Assembly (NCBI GenBank): GCA_963970005.1
Contig: CAXAMN010022862.1
Span: 1-64,000 of the forward strand
Length of the DNA stretch: 64,000 bases
Direction: 5' to 3'
From: Durusdinium trenchii
Lineage: Eukaryota > Sar > Dinophyceae > Suessiales > Symbiodiniaceae
Part shown: positions 49,880 through 60,220 of the stretch, in pieces
Numbering within the stretch: position 1 is the first letter of the stretch
How the letters are laid out: the number at the start of each line of letters is the position of its first letter
Translations under genes and position numbers: made by a program
Notes under the pieces: model-generated
The model's input: only the letters and a program-made list of their open reading frames with translations
The model's database searches: none
Told to the model about the DNA's origin: nothing

Positions 49880-49964
49880 GCTGGAGCTGGCTGTCCCTAC
49901 GGGGACCAGGCGGATCAAAAGGATCCACGCCATCATCACTCGATGAGCGTATGGAAAGAAAAAA

Positions 49965-50011
<47 letters not shown>

Positions 50012-50021
50012 NNNNNNNNNN

Positions 50022-50083
<62 letters not shown>
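49965..50083 (+). repeat. (GAT)n tail with assembly gap
   Basis: Perfect GAT repeat on both sides of ten N (50012-50021). Ten N probably marks a gap of unknown size. It begins after ggaaagaaaaa at the 3' end of the LINE. Confidence 0.9.
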
Positions 50084-50084
<1 letters not shown>

Positions 50085-53000
50085 ACCCACTGGAAAAAGA
50101 GATGTGAACAAAATTGGATGATTTGGTAAACGTCAGTGGTCCCAACCATTGGAATCAAAATCTGAACTCTGAACAAACTATTATCGCACTCCAGCAGGCT
50201 TTGATCAAGGGGATCAAGTCTTGGAAGGGCTCAGTCGCCTGTCACATGCTTGCACTGCTCGCCTTAGCCTTACAAGCTCCAAGAGAAACAGCTGCTGAGG
50301 ACCCCTTACGGAGAGGTCCTTCGAGACCTGGCAGCAAAATGTCCAAACCTACCCCAACAAGAAATCTCATGGAAAAGGGGGGGAAGTCATTCATGGAGGA
50401 AAGCCGTGCTTGCAGTTTGAGGGCTTGGTGTGCTGATCAAGCAGTTCCAGGGCCACAGCCGGCTACAGCACCTACAACGGGGGCACCCCGAACACATCCC
50501 CGCCGAATGTTGCGCCTGGGCAGCGGCGCATCTTGCTGGAGCCAGCGCTGAATCTCCAGGGCGTCGAATCCCACCTCCGTGAGGCCTGGACCCCGAAGGC
50601 TCCGAACCCGGCGAAACGCGGGCTGCAACCGAGGGCTGTGGAGCTTTTCGGGCATTTCTGGGGAAGAGCCTCGGAGCTATGGTGGTGTTCTTCCAATACG
50701 CCACCCACAGGGCGAGACAAGACACACAGAGCAGCCGAGGGAGGCGGTGGAGTGCTGAAGACCTGGATGCCGCAACTTGTCCGTGAGCCCCAGGTCCACG
50801 ACCCATTCGTGTTTTTGGGCTCATGCCTGCTACGGTCAAGAGTAGGACAAGCCCCTGCTATTGATGTTGGAAACACCTTCCAACACTGGAAACCAACAAA
50901 GACAGCTTTGGGCAAAAGATACGGCATGCCTGTGTACAAATTACCTATCCCCTTGTAAGGCTTCAGTTGAAGCACATGTGTTGCCGCAACATTTTGTCCT
51001 CAGAGTGCCAAACACGCGAACCTCTAAAATTCAACACAGCTAAGACAAGGGCCTGCTCATCGCAAGATTCACAGGCATTTCCTTCTCGACACATTGTCAC
51101 GCCTTGTAGACAACGTCGAATACGGTCATTTCCGCCATTCTGCACCTGTCATTGGTGCCATAGTCAGCACATCTCATGACCAAAGCACACACAGCTGCAG
51201 GCCCGGTTGGTTTCTGTGCCTTCCATATGGGGGCTTTCGTTTGGGATGGTCAATCAGCCGCTACTCCACAGACGCTCAGCTTCTGTAGATCTGCTTCGTT
51301 TGGCACCATGACGCTCAGCTTCTGCTTGAAGGCCACTTTGTCGCCCCTCTGCAAGTCAGGAACCACCAGCGCGAGGTCCTCTGTCGCTCTTCACCGCGTG
51401 GACACGATGCTCGGTCGACCGCTTGGTCGGCACTTCCAAACGGGTTTGTCCAGTGATCCAGCGAAAGTGACAAGACTACTGCGGACTACTTCAGTTCGCT
51501 TCGATGTGCTTCCTACCTACATTGCCTGCCAACTCGGATTTCAACCCCTTTTCTCCTGCTGATCCTGGGGGCTCAGCTCTTGTAGACGCTGCCGGAGCTC
51601 CACCTGTCAGTGGTGAGAGGAACCGAGCAACATGCAAAGCGTTGCTGTTCAGTTGAACTGTGTTGAACTACCTTCAGTGTCCGACATTCGTTGCATCGAC
51701 TTGACAACTCCAAAGCCCACTGGGATTTGTTTAAAACAGAACATCTTTAGAAATATGGGTCTTCTGCACTGCAGAAAGAGAAGAATAAACAAGGCCAAGA
51801 CACATGATGAACATTCAGTTTGGTGGAGAAGCTTTCCAAACTCTTGCGCATTCAAATCATGCGAAGTGGCCTGTCCCGGCAGGCCAAGCTGCGTTGTGCC
51901 AGTCTCCAGAGCATTTGCACCTACACCGGCGTCGAAAAATGCAGGTGTCCAAAAATGCCAACACCCCCAACGACACTTTGGTCCATCCTTACTGTTGACT
52001 TGTGAGTCATCACAATCAAAGCCCATGCTTATTCAGGAAGGTGGCAGTAAGTCAACAACAAAAGGCTTCGGAAACCATTGGAAATCATGTCCAATATTTT
52101 TCTTAATCCTATTTCTATGCATTTTCAGTTTGGACAAAGCAATTCTGTTCATTCTGTTCAACGGTTGTCGACTGGATTTCTGCCAAAGGACAGGTGAACG
52201 TGCTTTTCTGATGGTCTCCAAGTCGCATGCCTTTGGGTGTACAGTGCCTTCTGTGCAGTCGCCGACCTCTTGTTCCGGCGTTGAGCCGCTGACCGTCACC
52301 GCACTCACCGACCGCACGGGGCCATGCGCGAGGCCAACAAACGCGGCGATGCGGAACAAACGCGGCGATGTCCATCAAGTCCTTTTCGGAAAATTAAAAG
52401 CTTCTTGATACTACTAGTAAGGCACCTGTTACTACTAGCGTGGCACTTGTAATTACTAGCAAAGGAAGGTGAGATCTTTGGGGGTTGAGATCTGCTTCAA
52501 ACAAAACCATGATCATACGGAACACAACTCTCATTTATCGAGTGCTGTTCAAAGCCAGATGTCAAGGAATATGTCACACTTCGGTTTTGAAATGAACTGT
52601 TGGGGAACAATCTAACACTTTGCTTTCCACCAATATTCCGACGTCAATTCGACACCCAGTTGCCTAGCAGGGCCAGGCACACTGCGCCGAAGCGCAGCAT
52701 TGGCCTTGTATCGGCAGGTTCCAAACGGGTACAGAGATCCCATCCCCTGCATGGAAATCCTTGCAAGCGGGAGCCTAAATCTACTAAAGCGGAAAAAAAA
52801 GGGAATGTTTCTGTGGCCCTGATCTGCCCGGATCTTAACGGAGCGACCTCGGGCCAGGGAATGGGTTATGACTCGCGGTGAGCAGGCAACCTCCTTCTCT
52901 CATAACTAGACACATTCGTGGCCGACCAAAATCGTCACTTTTTCACCACAGTCCCAGTCACTTCGACTAAGCTAAAATCACAGGGAACCCTTTGTTCAAA

Positions 53001-54151
53001 GGCTTTGTGATCACCACTCCGATCGGTCAGTTATTGCCCCACAGCTCGAATGACTCATCCTTCCCGTCGTTCCGTCAGCTGTCAACCTGGGGACATGAAG
53101 AACCAAATGTCCAAACCCCCAAAAGCCTCTGCGTCCTTGAGAACGATTTGGCCCTTCACTTTCAATTCCAAGCCATTTGTCACAACATGTCACAACATTA
53201 TTGTCACACATTCCACTCAGTTCAAATGCCAAACGCCCCATTCCCTCCAACTCTTGCAAGACATGGCCTTGGTGAGCCAGGGCCTTCACTGCATTGAGTT
53301 TGAGCCACGTAACGGCTCTTTAATCGATGGCACAGGCTGGGGCCCAACATAACTTGGAGGATGTGTGGATGGGTAGATTTGTTTCCAGAAATGCCGGACA
53401 TGTTTCCTCATATGTGTCCCATCCATTTGGGATCCATACACCAAACCATCGAAGGTCCACTTACCTGCCAATGGGTCAACAATCCATCCCATGGACATGT
53501 TTGCGTTTGTGTCTTTCCGCGTTTCGAAAAGATCCGGTCCAAAAACCAAACACCAGAGTGTATTCAAAAGTTTTTGGATGTGGATTCTGATTGGAGGTCG
53601 CAAGTTAATGTTCGTCGCCCGGGCAAAAGTGGTTCGTGGCACTGTGAAAATGGATCAAAGCACTGCTGCTTCACCAAGGAAAATATTGAGGACCAAGTTT
53701 GCCATGTGATGCCATGTGTTTGTTCCGGTGATGTCCACGTTGAAAGGCTGCCAATGGTGAGCATGCGTGATGGGGACATCGACATACTCGGAGTTCAAAT
53801 CCAGCAAAAGTTGTAGGTTTTCACTGGCAAAATTAAAACATGCACATATATTTGTGATAAGGACAATCAAAATCACGCAAGATGGATTGCTCTAAAAAGT
53901 GGAGGCGCATATATATATATATTATGAAAGCACGGAAGTGGAAACTCGTGTTAGCATCGCGACCGCACGAAGTGTCGGGATGGAAAGGTGAAATGTGAAT
54001 CGGTCTTTTTGGACACGTGCGTAGCGTGCGTGTGGTTCAAGGGGCCCCTGTCGGGCACAGGGAAGCCGAAAGGCAGCAACCGGCGAGGTCAAAAGCTGCT
54101 CAAACATGGCTCACATGATTGTACGGCGTACAAATCCACACCGGTGGTGGT
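50084..54151. other. No supported gene
   Basis: Many short open frames on both strands, none recognisable. Near 52.40-52.46 kb a small repeat of a tactactag core occurs three times. An (AT)n run at ~53910. Nothing else seen. Confidence 0.5.
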
Positions 54152-54630
54152 TCAGTAAGTACGCCAGAACTCAAGGGCTTTCTGGCTGCAAAAGGCACAG
54201 CAGTTCCACTGCTTCAGCTGCGGCGCATCGGCCGTTGCCAAAGCTTGACAGTCAGGATGGGTGTGGTAGGACTTGCCGGTCCTGGTCGTGATGACCGCAT
54301 CAGGGATCCAGTTTCTGGAGAGCTGGTCACGAACCGCAGCTAAGCGGTTGTGTGCATCGATCCAGTTGTCGCGGGCTTTCTTGTACTCGGTGTCGATCTC
54401 GCGCATCTCAATCCTCATGTACTCTCGGATGTCGATGAGCTGTTCAATTTCTTCTTCTTGCGCCGTGCATTGGGTTTGGAGATCAAATAGTTCAGCTTCT
54501 TGGTCTCTCACGATGTCTTGCAGCCGCAGGTTCTCGGTGCGGAGAACACCAAAGGAAGTCTCGGGCTCCTTCTCGGTCTGTGTCTCAGCTGTAGTAGAGC
54601 TCGTGGTTTTTTTGCACGGGTCGAGGCGCT
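54152..54630 (-). CDS. Candidate terminal exon: coiled coil plus Cys/His motif
   Basis: Continuous minus-strand frame from an AG acceptor (CACATAG before CGCCTCGACC) to the stop near 54152. It opens TTSSTTAETQTEKEPETSFG, then has a long coiled coil (NLRLQDIVRDQEAELFDLQT, EIEQLIDIREYMRIEM). The end ITTRTGKSYHTHPDCQAL plus WNCCAFCSQKALEF is a candidate zinc site. The architecture parallels the last frame of the LTR element at 28211-28639, so this may be the 3' end of another copia-like element or a gene derived from one. Confidence 0.55.
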
Positions 54631-54860
54631 ATGTGCGCAGAGGATGCACAAGTCACCTGTAAAAGAGAGATACGAACCAAGCAAGAAACAGAAAACAGAG
54701 AAAGCCACACCAAACAACAAAAACCAAAAACCCACACCAAAACCGAAGGCAAGGTTCGTACCTCAGGACGGCTGTGTCAGCCAGAAGAAAAGGTGAGACA
54801 AGGTGAGACAAGGGGCAATGAATTCATCCTTTGCGCTCAGTACATCATCATCAGGTCCGT
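54590..54860 (+). repeat. Inverted repeat A, left copy
   Basis: Diverged copy of 59110-59380 in reverse complement. Shared blocks: gtcgaggcgctatgtg, gatgcacaagtcac/ctgcacaagtcac, gagacaggggcaatgaattc/acaaggggcaatgaattc and gcgctcagta. It contains the acceptor-like CACATAG/CGCCTCGAC on its minus strand. Confidence 0.6.
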
Positions 54861-55484
54861 ATCTACTTTCCACTCAAGAGAGGAAAAATGACTGCCCCTC
54901 GGCTTTCGAGACCTTTCGAGACCTTTCGAGATCTGCTGCAATCTTCGCGCGATGAGGCATGGAGCCAGACATCAATCATCAAAAAGGGGGGCTTCATCAA
55001 ACAGAGCACGGTGTTGCAAGGCATGAGTTGCAAGTTTGCATAGAAAACGGTCAGACAGCAGGGATCCAACGCAACCGTCATCATCATCACGAAAGTCAAA
55101 GCGAATGTTGCAGCGAATGTTGCAGACCATGCAAGACACATGCGGCTCAGGGAAAACAACTGTATCAGCAGTCGAAGACTTCAAATCATCGAAAGCATGA
55201 GACAGTGGAGCCATGAAGGCAAGGGTTGGGAGGCGCTAGCAAGCACAGTCCTGGCAGGCCAGACTCACCCCCCCCCCGAGGGAGGGGGAGCGGCAAACTT
55301 GCACATCCACGTTGCGACGGTGACTCCTCGAACAGCTTTGCCATGGGAGCCACAGGAAGGCGAAATTTTCAAACCGCTCACTCGGAGCCGAGTTGAGCTG
55401 TCGACTGGCGCAGTGGCAACAAGTGTTGAGCATCCATTGGCGCCTTGCAGGTGCGCCACCTTTGTGCATTCTTGAAACGTGCAA
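54861..55484. other. No supported gene
   Basis: Contains a triple gagacctttc repeat at ~54905-54930 and C-runs near 55265. No gene seen. Confidence 0.5.
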
Positions 55485-55612
55485 GCCCCATGAACTACGT
55501 GAAACCGGGTGAAACGCCGTTATCCTATGTCTTGTTTGCTATACAGTCTGTACTCTGTGTACTCATCCAGGACTACCACTAGGGTGGCAGCCTGGGCACT
55601 GTCTAGCCACTC
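55485..55612 (+). repeat. Inverted repeat B, left copy
   Basis: Pairs in reverse complement with 58458-58590. Shared blocks: ccccatgaactac, actcatccag, and cagcctgggcactgtctagc followed by act-cag. Confidence 0.65.
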
Positions 55613-56727
55613 AGCGTCGCTGTACAGTAGGTCCTAAGGCATTGGTCTCGGCGTATGGCCCTCTCCACGTTGTTCTGGTTTCTGCTTTGTGAAATTGGCA
55701 AAGTTGCGTGCGTCCTGCAAATGCTTGTTGAGCAATGTACAGCAACGCTGGCGGGGTGTGCACCCCGCGCAACGAAGTGCATTTCAGAAAGCCTTCTCGC
55801 CCAATCCTCCGCAGCTTCTTGGCATGACTGAGTTGCAGCAATTGCGAGCAGTGTGCAAAAGTGGGCCCCAAAATCTCACTGATATCTGTCCGGGAGAGGT
55901 CAACTAGTTGCAGCCGTGCGCAATGCTCGCAAGCGGCGGGTCCTATCCATGTGAAATCTGACGGCAGATACAACGAGACAATCCCAGCCTCCAAGAAACA
56001 GCACTCAGGCAGGCATCTTGTTAGGTTAGCAGGGTCATACTCAGCTTTCTCGAAGCTGATTTGTCGCAGTGCAGTGCATTTCTCAAAGGCTCGCGGCCGA
56101 AATTGTGCCTGAGGAGCTAATTGATTAGTTGCATCACTATTGACTCCTATTTGCACTAGGGAGCAACGTTCCTCGAATACCCTAATTCCGAACTGCTTGC
56201 ACCCTGGGGCCAGGACCGTTCTGAGCGCATAGCTTCTTCGAAAAACACCATCTTGAAGGCAGACTACCGTGCTCGGCAGCTGAACCACTTGGAGTCGCAG
56301 ACAACTCTGCCAGGCAGCCTCACCAATGATGCGAATGCCTGCTTCCACCTGCACACGCCTGACATCCGTGATGTGCGAGAATGCATGTGGCAGTACTCGG
56401 CCAGTACTGTTAGACCGGACCCTAATTGCTTTAACCCTGCTCTTCAGCTGCCCTGGGCAAAACACTGCCGAACAATCAGGTTAAAGCAGTTGTTTCTCGC
56501 AAAGTGTCCCAAATAGGGTCCGCTAAAATTTTTCGGTTGTCCTTATGTACAAAGTCAAGCTCACAACCAAAGGTGCTGCGTTCTCCTATGTACGGGAGAT
56601 TCTCTAGAACAGCATTTTCGAACTCATTGAGCCTATCAAATTCCTGTAGTTCTATCGACAGTTGAATTTCATCACCAGCAAAGGTGATCAAGATGAGATG
56701 CAGGGCCAGTGATCGCTCTTCGCTCAC
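55611..56727 (-). pseudogene. BspA-type leucine-rich-repeat (LRR_5) protein, one frameshift
   Basis: First frame 56476-56727: ALHLILITFAGDEIQLSIEL, then FGCELDFVHKDNRKILADPI, a conserved lead-in. Second frame 55611-56465 holds the repeats: VRRVQVEAGIRIIGEAAWQS CLRLQVVQLP is followed by further ~23-residue units ending in forms such as VFRRSYALRTV, AFEKCTALRQI, FLKCTSLRGV, and AFAGRTQL. This is the LRR_5 consensus (F-x-x-C-x-x-L-x-x-[VI]). The frame break is near 56470. Probably a protein-interaction scaffold. The lineage is multi-copy in dinoflagellates as far as I recall; unverified. Confidence 0.75.
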
Positions 56728-56742
56728 CAGCGAGCTGCCTTG

Positions 56743-56763
56743 TCCGTAGCCCTTTGGCTCAAG
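56743..56763 (+). other. Relic dinoflagellate spliced leader
   Basis: CCGTAGCCC then TTTGGCTCAAG. It differs from the canonical leader by A to C in the centre and one missing T in the T-run. It lies 145 nt upstream of ATG 56908 on the same strand. Relic leaders mark genes that were reverse-transcribed from trans-spliced mRNA and re-inserted. Confidence 0.7.
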
Positions 56764-56907
56764 GTATCGGAGCAGTTTCCGGACGGAGTGGAGTCAGCCT
56801 CAGCTGAAAACACTCTGTTTGCACCTAACTAAGTTCGCGCCTGTCTGTGCGTCTGCCAACCTTAGTTCGTGGAGACTGCACGAGCCTTTTCGAACTAGGT
56901 GTCAAGA

Positions 56908-58465
56908 ATGTATCAGGATCCCTGGGAGATGACTTCCACTCCATCTTCGGTCACTGCACAGTTTGACATGGAAGACAACCCTCTGGACCTGCAAAATAGC
57001 ATGGATGCTTTCACGCAGGAAGCGGCTGATTGGATTTCAGAAGCCGACCGCACCATTTTCGTACAGGGAACTCAGGAGGCTGACTCAAAGGCCAAAGATG
57101 ATGCCTATGCAGCCTTGGCCATGCCAGATCAACTGAGTAGTCCATTTGGCCTAGATTCTGCACAGCCTACAGTCTTGCTGGCTGATGTTCGTGCACAACC
57201 CCCTAACCAAGACCATGGTTATGACAAGGAAGGGACTGATGGGGACCTCCCTGACATGACAGCCATCATACATGCGTTGATGCTGCAAAGTGAACTTATC
57301 ACTCGCAATCAGATGATCTACCTTATAGTCGACAATCGTAAGCCTAACGCAGTCCCGCATTGGCCAGCATTTGCTGCGTGGTGGGCCTCGCGTCGATGTC
57401 TAGTTGGTCCACAGGAAGAGGCCACTGATGTGCTTTGGATTTGCGCCGATAGGTCCACAGGTCTCAGAAGAGTACCCTATTATTGGGCAGGAGTTTTTGT
57501 ACTAGATGCTGCTCGTTTCTTGTACCCCAAACAGCACTTCGCACTCATTGACAATGATTGCGTACCTGTCACACTGTTTGAAGTGTAAGATCTGATTGAG
57601 CTGGCCCATCAACAGCTACAATGGGTCGACCTAGTTGGGTATGCACGTACTGGATCCGGTCCTTCCCATGGAATAGGTATGTTGCTCTTTGCAGAGGCAC
57701 ACTTAGAGTATGATGCAGGTTTGGTCATTTAGGCGTAGCCCGCTTGAGAGAAAGCCTACTTCAGCCACGCTGGCAAAAGAACTCCAAGACTATCGATTAA
57801 CCCCAGTTTCCAGGGCCCGACCGCCAGTCACTCCGAGCACCATGTTTACTCCCTTTGCAGGGGTTCCCATGCAGAATGTCCTGGACCTTTGTGTTGTTTG
57901 GTCACTGTATGGGTTATACATGTGCAAGAATTTTTGGCCTTGCCCAACGTCAAACCCTGCCCAGACTGGAGCCAGCGGGCCTATCAAGTGGCCACGACAA
58001 TCCCACCCTCAGGCACTTACTCCTGCTGGGCAGCAGCGCACTCCATGGCTCACCAGCTGGGCCAGAGCCACTTTCGAGCAGGGGATTTTGTCTGTGCTCC
58101 CACTATTAGAAGGCCCATGCACAGCCACATCACTGCCAGGGGAGCAATTGTTCCAAGCCAGTTCGTTGTCAAGCGATCGCATGAGACCTGCCATCTTTCA
58201 TGCTTTTGGTAAAGCCAAAATAGGAGCGCCAAAAGCTTTGCGTGACCTTGAGCAACAAGGCCGGGAAACGTTGCCTTTGGCCATCTTGGGCACGCCAAGC
58301 CTTCCACCGGCTTGGAGTGCTGATAACTGGAAACCAATAGGGGGGTGCAAGTTCACGGGATACTGCCCCGGTATAGTAGGTAACAAGACTAGCACCCATG
58401 TGTTGGTCCTGAGAGTGCCACTCCATTTCAATTTGCTCTTCACCTTTGCTAGCCTGAGTAGCTAG
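56908..58465 (+). pseudogene. Decayed dinoflagellate-type protein, possible glycosyltransferase-like fold
   Basis: Starts at ATG 56908 (MYQDPWEMTSTPSSVTAQFD). After an acidic first 130 residues the frame reads VPYYWAGVFVLDAARFLYPK, then QHFALIDNDCVPVTLFEV and a TAA at 57586-57588. Sense continues beyond it in the same frame (DLIELAHQQLQWVDLVGYAR) and, from about 57850, in another (NVLDLCVVWSLYGLYMCKNF, then LPPAWSADNWKPIGGCKFTG). The IDNDC-x-P segment recalls the D-x-D of nucleotide-sugar transferases, but this is a weak inference. Preceded by a relic spliced leader, which fits a retroposed gene. One nonsense and at least one frameshift. Confidence 0.55.
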
Positions 58466-58590
58466 ACAGTGCCCAGGCTGCTACCCGTGTAGCGGCACTG
58501 GATGAGTACAGTGTACAGACTCAGGAAAGCGGCGTCTCACCTCGTCTCACCTATTTTCGTGTAGTTCATGGGGTTTTGCACGTGTCGGCC
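58458..58590 (-). repeat. Inverted repeat B, right copy
   Basis: Reverse complement partner of 55485-55612, overlapping the end of the plus-strand gene. The two copies enclose a ~3.1-kb unit with two divergent genes. Confidence 0.65.
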
Positions 58591-59109
58591 GATATCTACC
58601 TGGCCGCGTTTGAAAGGAAATGTCAGATACCTGACGGCAGTATCACTGAGAGGAAGAATGCACACCTTTTGCTGCCCGTAGGAGCTTTCTCGCCCTGCTC
58701 CCGTTGCTGAGCCGGTTTGGAGTCGGGGCGAGGACAATGCGCTCCCTCTGTAGCCTCCTCCCCCCTTGCTTTTCGCTATTTTGGAAATTCCGATCGCAAG
58801 TGCAGTGGTCTTCCTCTAGTTGCCACATCATGCCAACTGTGAGCCCCTGATCACCGGGTGCGCAAAGCAGTCCAGCTGTCAATCAGTGGGTCCAATTTTG
58901 ATATTGGAGGACCTGCTATTGACAAGACAGTGCTCAGGTTATGCAGTAATGCCTTCAAGGGCCTTTGCTAAGCTCTCATGGACACACTCTTCATCGCCTT
59001 TGCCTGCAGTATGTCGTTTCGTTATGCCCTGTGCCATCAGAACAAGATGACCCACACACTTACGAGGCTCTTACGAGGCACTTACGAGTTTGTTGAAGGA
59101 CAAGATATA
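58591..59109. other. No supported gene
   Basis: Contains a small gaggc-acttacgag repeat near 59060-59095. Nothing else seen. Confidence 0.5.
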
Positions 59110-59380
59110 CTGAGCGCATTGCGGAATTCATTGCCCCTGTCTCACCCTCACTCTCTATCTCTGCAAGACCACAAGAGTTGCGTAACAGGTTGTTTCCTGG
59201 GTTTGGTGTTCTTTTGGGGGTCGTGGTTTTTTGGTTTTCTGGTTGCGGCGTGGGGGTTTTCTTGTTTTGCCTCTTTGTTGGAGTGCAACCTGGACAGCAG
59301 CAACTCTCTCTTAACTCGACTAAGGTGACTTGTGCAGAACCTGCACACATAGCGCCTCGACTCGTGCAAAAAAAAACACC
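59110..59380 (-). repeat. Inverted repeat A, right copy
   Basis: Partner of 54590-54860. On the plus strand it carries the same acceptor-like sequence CACACATAG before CGCCTCGACTCGTG. Confidence 0.6.
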
Positions 59381-59587
59381 ACACATGCAAGAGAGCTGCC
59401 CCAACAGCAAGATAAGTCATCAGATGAAATTGTGAATCTGGAAGGCGCCTGCCCAAGCAGCTGTCCTTTGATCCACACTGAGGAGTCCGTCGCACCCGCG
59501 CCTCCTGTCCCAAAAGGCATCAGACGGCGATGGAAGCAAGAGCCGCCTGAATGCACCTCGGCTCCCCAACGGGAGTAGACGGGCAAA

Positions 59588-59608
59588 TCCGTAGCCATTT
59601 GGCTCAAG
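59588..59608 (+). other. Relic dinoflagellate spliced leader
   Basis: CCGTAGCCA then TTTGGCTCAAG, identical to the canonical leader except for one missing T. It lies 241 nt upstream of ATG 59849. A second, partial match (GGCATTTTGGCTC at 59727-59739) follows 140 nt later, as would be expected if a retroposed copy had been trans-spliced and retroposed again. Confidence 0.75.
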
Positions 59609-59848
59609 TTTTCGGTTCAAACTCACCTAACAGGTGAGCAGGAGGTTCAAGGAACTCTCTTAAAGAGAAGAGACTTCCTCTGTAGCTTGTTGGAACCCCC
59701 TTAGTTGCTTAGCGGCCTGTGCTTTCGGCATTTTGGCTCTAGTGGTATCCCAAGATACTGCTATTGCACATTGTTTGCGTCTCTCGCCTCGCCTAGCCTA
59801 GACGGCAATCCAAGTTGTTGTCTGTGGCATTTCGGTTCTTCTTTTGCT

Positions 59849-60220
59849 ATGTTAGATAAGGAAGCCTTCTGTCTTATTGCGCAGGCCATTTATGATGATC
59901 TACTTTTGTCCTTTGTTGGACAAGGATCGCTTAGAAGACATCTTGTACAGCCTACCGTTGCCACACACAAATTTTTTTTCGTTTGCCGCTTTCCGAGTGC
60001 CATCAACACATCCCACTATCATGAAGATCTGAAAGTTATTAGTGAGGATGAAATGGGAATCCTGCAGTCTGCATTGGCAGGCACCCAGTCAGTCTCTGTT
60101 GTCTTATTTCAAGTTCAGACGCATTTCCAGAAGAATGTCCTACAACTATACCATGAAGCTGATAAGCTTTCTTATGTGTGTCTCTTCCATGAATGTTTTT
60201 GTCAATGCTACGTGTGTTGA
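59849..60220 (+). pseudogene. N-terminal part of the large USP-like protein
   Basis: ATG 59849-59851 opens MLDKEAFCLIAQAIYDDLLL. The reading is protein-like to about LQLYHEADKLSYVC (near 60180), then loses sense before the stop at 60220. The long frame that begins at 60153 takes over (SSMNVFVNATCVDLVTAVCS). A single indel at 60150-60190 would join them. No domain recognised in this part. Confidence 0.5.

Larger units (their letters stand above)
44791..49964 (+). mobile_element. 5'-truncated LINE with zinc-finger array and USP-like domain
   Basis: A non-LTR reverse transcriptase followed by C2H2-like fingers and a C19 peptidase-like domain on the plus strand, ending ~85 bp before a (GAT)n tail. 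The RT begins abruptly at its first motifs after (GAT)6; no endonuclease or ORF1 lies upstream, so the copy is 5'-truncated. At least four frame changes split the product. No RNase H seen. Confidence 0.85.

Noticed and set aside
49936..50145. Frames of poly-His, poly-Ser or poly-Ile across (GAT)n
   Set aside because: Translation of a microsatellite and an N gap; not a protein.
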